DNA of 11,119 bases from CAZZHG01 sp964653655 (GTDB taxonomy: Bacteria; Bdellovibrionota; FAC87; UBA2466), in the NCBI GenBank assembly GCA_964653655.1, contig CAZZHG010000125.1:1-11119 (forward strand), read 5' to 3'. The notes below the pieces were generated by a model. It did not search any database, was not told where the DNA came from, and was given only the letters and a program-made list of their open reading frames with translations. Positions 5,738 through 11,119 of the stretch are shown here, piece by piece (within the stretch, counting starts at the first letter, position 1; every line of letters starts with the position of its first letter). The position numbers and the translations under genes are program-made.

Positions 5738-8098
5738 TCAGTTCGTTTTCGTGGGAGCGGGGGAGGCTTCGGGCATGGGCGCGGGATCGTCCTCGATCTC
5801 CAAGGAGCACTCGCTTTTCGGCTCGCTGCCGGCGACGAAATAGTCGACCGCCGTGTTCGTGCAAGCCGGCTCCGGGCCGCGGTCGACTCGCACGGCGACC
5901 AGCCCGTCGGGCGCCTTGAAGTCCTCGGGGCCGACGAACAGGCGGGCCTGTTTCACGAAGTTGGTCCAGAGCGGCAGCGCCGCCGCCGAGCCGGGAATGC
6001 CGAGCTTTTCCTTTTCGTCGTATCCGACCCAAACGAGCACGAGAAAATTCGGGGAGAAGCCGACGAACCAGGCGTCCCGCCCGTCGTTGGTCGTTCCGGT
6101 CTTTCCGGCGAAATTACCGAGCGGAAATCCCGCGAACTGCGTCGATCGGGCGGAGCCGTGGGTGAGCACGCCCTTCAGCATGTTGACGACTTGAAACGTG
6201 GGAGCCGCCGGGAAAGCTTCCGTGCGCACCACCTTCGACTCCTCGAGCTGATGGCCGCTCTCGTCGTAAACGGCGAGGTACGGGCGCAGCTGGCAGGTCT
6301 GCCCGAGATTCGCGAACGTCGTGTAGGCCTCGGCGAGCTCGAAGGGCGAAACTTCCGCCGAGCCGAGAGTAATCGACGGTACTTCCGGCACGGGCGACTG
6401 GATGCCCGATTTCACGATCGCCTCGTGAACCTTCTTGATTCCCACGGCCTGCGCGAGCTTCGCGGTGGGCACGTTGAGCGAGTTCTCCAGCGCGTTTCTC
6501 AAGGTCACCGGTCCGCGGAACTTGTTGTCGTAGTTCTTCGGGCTCCAGACCTGCTTGTCGTACTTCCACTCCATCGGAGCATCGTCGATTTCGGTAATCG
6601 GCGTAAAAGGGGTCGCTTCGGAAAAATCCAGAAACGCCGCGAGAAACACGTACGGCTTGAAAAGCGAGCCGGGCTGGCGCTTGCCGGCGACGACGCGGTT
6701 GAACTGAGTCGCGCGGTAGCTGCTTCCGCCCTGGAGAGCGAGTACGGTGCAGTCCTTCACGTTGACGGCGATTAGCGCCGACTGCAGATGGACGCCTTCC
6801 TTCTCCTTCTTCGTCACGTGGGGCGACATCGCTTTGATGCGCTCGAGGTTGTCCGAAAGGGATTTCGAGGCGAGCGACTGAAGGTAGGGATTCACCGACG
6901 CGTAGATCGTGTATGCCTCCGTATCCATGCGGGAACGAATCCCCTCGGGCAGCTTCTGAATCACGAGATCGAGGGCGTAATAAACGTCGGATAGCGTGCG
7001 CTCCTTCGGCACGACGCCGAGAGGTTCCTTGCTCGCCTGTTCCAATTCGTCCTGGGAAATGAACTCCGCGTCCTTCATGAGCTTCAGCACGAGATTGCGG
7101 CGCTGGAGCGTGCGGTCCGGGAACTTGTGCGGGTGAATGATGCCGGGTCCCTGCACGATGGCGGCGAGAAGCGCGCTCTGGGGAAGCGAGAGCTGGGAGA
7201 TCGGCCGGTTGAAGTAGTACCTCGCTCCTTCGGCGAAGCCGTGCAGCTCGTGCGTGCCCGCCTGTCCCAGGTACACTTCGTTCAGATACGCCTCGAGAAT
7301 GTCCTCCTTCGAGTAGCGGCTCTCCGTGATGATGGCGTAGAACGCTTCTTTTATTTTTCTCGTCAGCTTCTTTTCCGACGTGAAATAGAGATTTTTCATC
7401 AGCTGCTGGGTGAGGGTGCTGCCGCCCTCCGCCGCCCGCAGCTGGCGCAGGTCCTTTACGAGCGCGCGCAGGATGCTGCGCACGCTTACGCCCGAATGAT
7501 CGAGAAAGTGCACGTCCTCGATCGCCATGATCGCAAGGCGCGCGGAGGCCGGAATTTCGGAAAGCGGAGCCGTGTCCTGAGTGCGGGCGCGGCCGCCGTA
7601 ATAAGCGCCGAGACGCTGGGGAAGGTTGTCGAAAGCTTCGAGGTTCGAGCCGTTATCGGAGCGGGTGATCGCGCTGAGCTTCAGCGATCCCGCCTCCTTG
7701 TTGAAAATGAGCTTCGCCTGCAGGCGATCGAGCGGGAAGCCGGCCGCCTGAAAAGGCGGCCGGAAAATTTCCACGAGAACCGTGTTGCCCCCCTGCTTCC
7801 ACTTGAACATGCGCGGCTCGAGGGGCGTGTCGGAAACCGCTTCGAGGTAACCCTGGTCGAAGAGCAACGTCCGCAGCTCCGATTCGGAGAGCGATTGCCC
7901 GACTTGGAACGCGGGGTAGGGGGCGAAAAACTGCGTCGCGCGCGCGTGCTTTATCTGATCCATGCGCCGATCGATCGTGCGCGCGACCAAGCCGGCGTAA
8001 GCGGCAACGAGAATCAGACACAGGAGCATCACTCCTAATATTCCGATGACGACGAAACCGGCGGTGCGTTTCCACCTCCGTTCGTTTCCGTTGCCCAT
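5738..8098 (-). CDS. mrcB: Bifunctional penicillin-binding protein 1b (glycosyltransferase/transpeptidase)
   Basis: This is a 786-aa class A PBP that polymerises lipid II into glycan strands and cross-links the peptides on the outer face of the inner membrane. Its parts in order: a short cytoplasmic tail and membrane anchor (about 13-38); a UB2H-like regulatory domain (about 60-165), which in E. coli PBP1b binds the outer-membrane activator LpoB; then a GT51 glycosyltransferase. The GT51 motifs are E194-D-V-H-F-L-D-H-S-G, GGSTLTQQ (225-232), RKIKE (247-251) and KEDILEAYLN (264-273). The transpeptidase follows, with catalytic S478-L-F-K481, S540-L-N542 and K666-T-G668. All expected catalytic residues are present. 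The C-terminus carries a probable Cys746-Cys764 pair and a Pro/Ala/Glu-rich tail. The ATG has GGGAGAG 6 nt upstream. It is divergent from the DUF507 genes and followed by a DoxX-like gene. The UB2H assignment makes PBP1b more likely than PBP1a. Confidence 0.95.
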   Translation of the reverse strand: MGNGNERRWKRTAGFVVIGILGVMLLCLILVAAYAGLVARTIDRRMDQIKHARATQFFAPYPAFQVGQSLSESELRTLLFDQGYLEAVSDTPLEPRMFKWKQGGNTVLVEIFRPPFQAAGFPLDRLQAKLIFNKEAGSLKLSAITRSDNGSNLEAFDNLPQRLGAYYGGRARTQDTAPLSEIPASARLAIMAIEDVHFLDHSGVSVRSILRALVKDLRQLRAAEGGSTLTQQLMKNLYFTSEKKLTRKIKEAFYAIITESRYSKEDILEAYLNEVYLGQAGTHELHGFAEGARYYFNRPISQLSLPQSALLAAIVQGPGIIHPHKFPDRTLQRRNLVLKLMKDAEFISQDELEQASKEPLGVVPKERTLSDVYYALDLVIQKLPEGIRSRMDTEAYTIYASVNPYLQSLASKSLSDNLERIKAMSPHVTKKEKEGVHLQSALIAVNVKDCTVLALQGGSSYRATQFNRVVAGKRQPGSLFKPYVFLAAFLDFSEATPFTPITEIDDAPMEWKYDKQVWSPKNYDNKFRGPVTLRNALENSLNVPTAKLAQAVGIKKVHEAIVKSGIQSPVPEVPSITLGSAEVSPFELAEAYTTFANLGQTCQLRPYLAVYDESGHQLEESKVVRTEAFPAAPTFQVVNMLKGVLTHGSARSTQFAGFPLGNFAGKTGTTNDGRDAWFVGFSPNFLVLVWVGYDEKEKLGIPGSAAALPLWTNFVKQARLFVGPEDFKAPDGLVAVRVDRGPEPACTNTAVDYFVAGSEPKSECSLEIEDDPAPMPEASPAPTKTN

Positions 8099-8126
8099 TG
8101 AAAACTCTCCCGACCGCCGTTAGTGT
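8098..8126 (+). promoter_or_regulatory. Candidate promoter for the DUF507 pair
   Basis: TTGAAA (8098-8103), a 17-nt spacer and TAGTGT (8121-8126) give a reasonable sigma70-type match with a good -35 and a weak -10. The transcription start would fall at about 8133, the ATG of the first DUF507 gene, where no ribosome-binding site is visible. That suggests a leaderless message. The element overlaps the start region of the divergent PBP1b gene. Confidence 0.3.
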
Positions 8127-8132
8127 CTGCGA

Positions 8133-8411
8133 ATGCGTTTGAAGGAGTCCCAGGTAAAATACATTTGCCAGAACGTGCTTCTGACTCTCCGCTCAAAGCA
8201 ACTGATTACATTGAACAAAAGCGACTCGGAGATTCTATCAAAAATGGAGGGGATTTTCCTCGCCGAACTCCGAATCGAGGACGAGATAAACAAGGAAGCG
8301 GAGCGTCTATTGGAAGCGACCATCGGTCGCACCGGCGGAAACATCGATCGCGAGAAGGCGTTTCAGCTGATCAAGAAGCAACTCATCAAGGATAAAAAGG
8401 TGGTGATGTGA
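8133..8411 (+). CDS. DUF507 family protein, first of a tandem pair
   Basis: This is a 92-aa cytoplasmic, all-helical, charged protein. The start MRLKESQVKYICQNVLLTL and the central ...FLAELRIEDEINKEAERLLE follow the DUF507 pattern: an N-terminal MR(L/I)xExxV helix, then a helix with an acidic (A)E..(I/D)E.EA motif. The length is typical. The family has no established biochemical function. No ribosome-binding site stands before the ATG, but the N-terminus fits the family exactly. The stop overlaps the next gene's start by 4 nt (GTGA), which implies translational coupling. Nothing marks it as transferred. Confidence 0.88.
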   Translation: MRLKESQVKYICQNVLLTLRSKQLITLNKSDSEILSKMEGIFLAELRIEDEINKEAERLLEATIGRTGGNIDREKAFQLIKKQLIKDKKVVM

Positions 8412-8689
8412 TTTCCGACGAGAAAATGAGCCACGTCGTCCATCTCATGCTCGACGGCCTCGAAAAAGCCGGCCTGGCGAAGTTTCCCAAGAAGGACGAA
8501 GCACTGCGTGAGGCCAAGAAGGTAGGAAACCGCTACCTCGTGAGCCTGGCGGAAGCGGATGAGGCCGCCAGAAAGCGCATTACTTCCCAGAAAAACGCTC
8601 CTCCCGAGTTCAGCCCTCAGTACCAAACCCTCTATCAGAAGTACCACGAAGAGGAGCTTCGCAAGCGCGGCGGCGGAGTAGTCGAATAA
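8408..8689 (+). CDS. DUF507 family protein, second of a tandem pair
   Basis: This is a 93-aa helical protein starting at GTG within the stop of the upstream gene (GTGA), with AAGGTGG just upstream as ribosome-binding site. ISDEKMSHVVHLMLDGLEKA matches the N-terminal helix of DUF507. The internal ATG at 8426 would remove conserved residues, so GTG is preferred. A central YLVSLAEADEAARKRITSQ corresponds to the acidic helix of the first copy. The C-terminus is highly charged (KYHEEELRKRGG). The pair looks like an ancient duplication whose products may form a heterodimer; this is inference. Confidence 0.87.
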   Translation: MISDEKMSHVVHLMLDGLEKAGLAKFPKKDEALREAKKVGNRYLVSLAEADEAARKRITSQKNAPPEFSPQYQTLYQKYHEEELRKRGGGVVE

Positions 8690-8754
8690 TCGCCCGTTTT
8701 GCCTAACTTTCCGCTTTCCTAGCCCTCCCCCAGGCGGTAGAACCGTTGGTAATT

Positions 8755-10107
8755 ATGAAAAGATTTCTCATTGTCGCTCTGCTCTGGGCGGTCCCCGGTT
8801 TCGCCGTCACGATGAACTTCACCGGTACCTTCCGGTCCGAAGCCAACTTCTTGGACCGCCCGACGCTGGTCCCCAACGGACCGCCGAAGAAATATCTCTC
8901 GGCGCGCGCGCTGCTCAGCCCGAATCTCGTGATCGACGATCACTTCAGCATCAAGTCTCAATGGTCTTTGCTTGCTTCGCCCGGCTTCACGCCGAGCGCG
9001 ACCACGGCCCTCGGCTCCGGCCAGGGCGGCTACATTTTCGGCGACGTCGGTTCTTCGGCTCTCGTGCTCAACCGCGCGTGGCTCGAATGGACTTCGGATT
9101 TCGGCGTGTTCCGCATCGGCCGCATGCCGATCGCTTGGGGTTACGGACTTCTTTGGGACGCCGGCAACCGGGTTTGGGACGATTATCAGACGACGCAGGA
9201 TCGCATCGAGTATCGCCTGCATCTTGGCAACGTAGTCGGCGCCCTCGCTTACTCGAAAGCGCGCAAGATCGCCCTTCTTGGCGACGCGGACGACCAGGAG
9301 TTCTACACGATTTACCTTCAGTACAATAATCAGGAGCTCGACGTGGAGGGCGGTATCCTCTTCGAGAAGCAAGCGCGTGCGACCGGCCAGCAGGCGGCGC
9401 TTATCGGAACGGCGAATCCGTTCTTTCCGGCCCTCACCACCGCTCCTTTTCCAAGTTCGAACAATGTCGTCGACGTTTATCTGAAAAAGAAAGTCAGCTA
9501 TTTCACCTTCGGTGGCGAAGTGGGCTGGCTTACCGGCGACGCCTTCGATTTCAACGGCGACGGAGCGAAGGATTCCTTGAACGCGGTTGGCGCCGTTCTG
9601 AGCGCCACGTTCGAGCTTCACTCCGTCAAAGCGTTCCTCGAGCTCCTGTACGCGAGCGGAGACTCCAACGTTACGGCGGGTCACCTGAATGGTTTCGTTC
9701 TCCTGCACCGCAACCGCCGTCCCGGCATCATTCTCGGCCGCCAGCTTCTCGGCGCGGCTACGGGCAATACCGCGGGCCAGGGCAGTGTGGCGGTCTACGG
9801 AAAGACGGACGCCTCAGGCAACGCGCAAAGCTTTTCGGGCGCGATTTACGCGCGTCCCGGTTTCCGCGTCGACTGGTCCCGCAACTGGGCGAGCGGCTTT
9901 GAGCTGATCTTCGCCCGCAAGGCGGCGACTGCGGCCGGCGAGTCCTCCAATCTCGGCGTGGAGCTCGACATCGGAACCGACTACTCCGTGTACAAGAATT
10001 TCGATCTAGGGCTGACGCTCGGGTATCTCTTTTCGGGGGACGGCTTGAACGTCGCGTCTCCGAAGGGAGTCTTCGGGCTTCAGATCACGGCCGCTCTCAA
10101 ATTCTAA
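8755..10107 (+). CDS. Outer-membrane beta-barrel (porin-like) protein with an EF-hand-like loop
   Basis: This is a 450-aa protein with signal peptide MKRFLIVALLWAVPGFA, cleaved about residue 17. The rest is amphipathic beta-strands separated by polar loops, ending in the outer-membrane signature ...FGLQITAALKF with a terminal Phe. It resembles porins or alginate/OprP-like barrels of 14-18 strands (EWTSDFGVFRIGRMPIAWGY is a typical strand-turn-strand), but I cannot name a substrate. Residues 265-273 (DFNGDGAKD) form an EF-hand-like DxNxDGxxD loop that could bind calcium in a surface loop. I take the ATG at 8755 over the TTG at 8746 because it starts the signal peptide directly; the ribosome-binding site is poor. 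Four nucleotides separate it from the secreted TPR gene downstream, so the two are very likely one operon. Confidence 0.88.
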   Translation: MKRFLIVALLWAVPGFAVTMNFTGTFRSEANFLDRPTLVPNGPPKKYLSARALLSPNLVIDDHFSIKSQWSLLASPGFTPSATTALGSGQGGYIFGDVGSSALVLNRAWLEWTSDFGVFRIGRMPIAWGYGLLWDAGNRVWDDYQTTQDRIEYRLHLGNVVGALAYSKARKIALLGDADDQEFYTIYLQYNNQELDVEGGILFEKQARATGQQAALIGTANPFFPALTTAPFPSSNNVVDVYLKKKVSYFTFGGEVGWLTGDAFDFNGDGAKDSLNAVGAVLSATFELHSVKAFLELLYASGDSNVTAGHLNGFVLLHRNRRPGIILGRQLLGAATGNTAGQGSVAVYGKTDASGNAQSFSGAIYARPGFRVDWSRNWASGFELIFARKAATAAGESSNLGVELDIGTDYSVYKNFDLGLTLGYLFSGDGLNVASPKGVFGLQITAALKF

Positions 10108-10111
10108 ACCT

Positions 10112-11062
10112 TTGCGAGCCCTCACTCTCATCCTCTTTCTTGGTGCGGCGGCTTGGGGCAAAACCGATCCGCTAGTCAGTGCCGCCGAGTACTATTTCGC
10201 TCACAATGATTACGCCCAGGCCTTGCGCCTGTGGAACGAAGTGCTTCAGAAGGATCCCGTGAACGACGCGGTTGCGATTCGCGTGGCGGATCTCCAGTTT
10301 CTCTTCGAAGGCAGGCAGGCGGCGAAGGAAGGGCTGGTCAAGCATCTGACGGCCCGGGGCGAGTCACTTTCCCGCGATTCCCGCCGGGCGCTCGTCGATA
10401 GGTGGAGGACGCTGCAAACGGCTTTTCTCACCGAGGACGGCCAGTCGCTCTATTTACAGGCGCGGGAGAAAGAGGCTCAGGGAGATTGCGCTTCCGCGAT
10501 CGCTCTCGCCACGCGCGCCCTCGTTTCCGAAAAGGGAAACCTGGAGCTCATCCGCTTCCGCGCCCGATGCGAGTGGAAGACGGAAAATTTCGCGGCTCAC
10601 TACGAGTCGCTAAGGCAGGCGTACTCGGAGTTTCCCTTCGACAATTCGATTCAGGAGGATCTGGCCGAGGCTCATCTGCGCTTTCAGCAACCGCAGCGGG
10701 TAGTGGAGATGTGGCAGAAGGATCCCGAAGTCGGCTTGTCCGTGAGGAAACGGCTTGCCCTGATTTTCGCCTATCTCGACACCGGCATGGAAGCGCGGGC
10801 GGCCACCCTGCTCGTGAAGCCGGCGGACGCGAAGCGGGACGAGGTGGTCTACAACTTTCTCTTCGGGGCGCTCGCGGCTCGCCGGGGCAGCAATCTTGAA
10901 GCTCTACATTACTGGGAAGCGTTTCTGACCCAGCTGGAAAAGTCTCCCCGTTCCGCTGGCGATAGTTACCGTCTTACCCAGCGGGCCGAGGAAGTTCGTG
11001 CGTGGGTCGTGCGCAAATCGCCCCCCAAAAGCGGCCCACCGGTGACAAAAATCGTCTCGTAG
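10112..11062 (+). CDS. Secreted TPR-repeat protein, probable partner of the upstream beta-barrel
   Basis: This is a 316-aa protein starting at TTG with signal peptide MRALTLILFLGAAAWG; no ATG or GTG lies nearby in frame and no ribosome-binding site is visible. Translation is probably coupled to the beta-barrel gene that ends 4 nt upstream. TPR-like helix pairs lie at about 20-52 (AAEYYFAHNDYAQALRLWNE), 112-145 (EKEAQGDCASAIALATRAL), 180-203 and 212-275. Cys126 and Cys153 could form a disulphide. The tail is proline- and lysine-rich (RKSPPKSGPP). Periplasmic TPR proteins are usually protein-interaction scaffolds. Next to a barrel gene, a role in barrel assembly or in a trans-envelope complex is plausible but unproven. 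No clear terminator follows in the 57 nt to the window edge. Confidence 0.83.
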   Translation: MRALTLILFLGAAAWGKTDPLVSAAEYYFAHNDYAQALRLWNEVLQKDPVNDAVAIRVADLQFLFEGRQAAKEGLVKHLTARGESLSRDSRRALVDRWRTLQTAFLTEDGQSLYLQAREKEAQGDCASAIALATRALVSEKGNLELIRFRARCEWKTENFAAHYESLRQAYSEFPFDNSIQEDLAEAHLRFQQPQRVVEMWQKDPEVGLSVRKRLALIFAYLDTGMEARAATLLVKPADAKRDEVVYNFLFGALAARRGSNLEALHYWEAFLTQLEKSPRSAGDSYRLTQRAEEVRAWVVRKSPPKSGPPVTKIVS

Positions 11063-11119
11063 TTCCCCTGTAACCTTCACTACTTCGCTCCCCACGCTTT
11101 TTGGTGTCGGGAACGTGCC

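Noticed and set aside
5720..6775. 351-aa open frame on the plus strand
   Set aside because: It is antisense to the transpeptidase part of PBP1b, Arg-rich and without recognisable domains; all PBP1b catalytic motifs are intact on the minus strand.
7127..8038. 303-aa open frame on the plus strand
   Set aside because: It is antisense to the glycosyltransferase part of PBP1b, with the Arg/Glu/Leu-rich composition typical of a shadow frame.
8719..9708. 329-aa open frame on the minus strand
   Set aside because: It is antisense to the porin-like gene, which has a signal peptide and a C-terminal Phe signature; the minus-strand product is Arg/Glu-rich with no features.
11062..11113. GTTCCC/GGGAAC inverted repeat after the last gene as a terminator
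   Set aside because: It is only a 6-bp stem with a loop of about 40 nt, and the T run lies inside the loop rather than after the stem, so it is probably chance.

Overview
This GC-rich window appears to come from the chromosome of a Gram-negative bacterium. It encodes two predicted outer-membrane beta-barrels, a PBP1b-type bifunctional murein synthase with a UB2H-like domain, a secreted c-type-cytochrome-like protein, and a tandem pair of DUF507 proteins. DUF507 is a family I associate with the former Deltaproteobacteria and Bdellovibrio-like lineages, so Bdellovibrionota or a relative is my best guess. That is inference from gene content, since no rRNA or other taxonomic marker is present. 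There is no tRNA, CRISPR array, transposase or phage gene, and gene density is high.

Layout. (1) 2-2771, plus strand: the 3' part of a gene for an HELGH metallopeptidase-like protein with three DUF4214-like repeats. It is followed after 19 nt by a TPR-like protein that ends in two winged-helix domains, a probable transcription factor. (2) 2756-3073: a 55-aa membrane protein on the minus strand that overlaps the regulator's 3' end, then a divergent intergenic region. (3) 3074-4450, plus: a secreted protein with one CxxCH heme motif. (4) 4451-4703: a non-coding gap with two back-to-back hairpins, each with a 14-bp perfect stem. (5) 4704-5315, plus: a small outer-membrane beta-barrel that overlaps a convergent gene by 8 nt. 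(6) 5308-8098, minus: PBP1b followed by a DoxX-like membrane protein, a likely two-gene transcript. (7) 8133-8689, plus: two overlapping DUF507 genes, only 34 nt from the divergent PBP1b start. (8) 8755-11062, plus: a 450-aa beta-barrel followed 4 nt later by a secreted TPR protein with a TTG start. The last 57 nt hold nothing recognisable.

Most of the encoded functions concern the cell envelope: murein synthesis, outer-membrane barrels, periplasmic TPR and heme proteins, and a secreted peptidase-like protein. The least ordinary signal is the second hairpin of the 4451-4703 gap. Its apical loop displays GUUCCCCCC, the exact complement of GGGGGGAAC. That sequence forms the unusual ribosome-binding sites of both divergent genes at 2923 (minus) and 3074 (plus). 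This suggests, but does not prove, RNA-based control of the cytochrome-like gene and its small neighbour.
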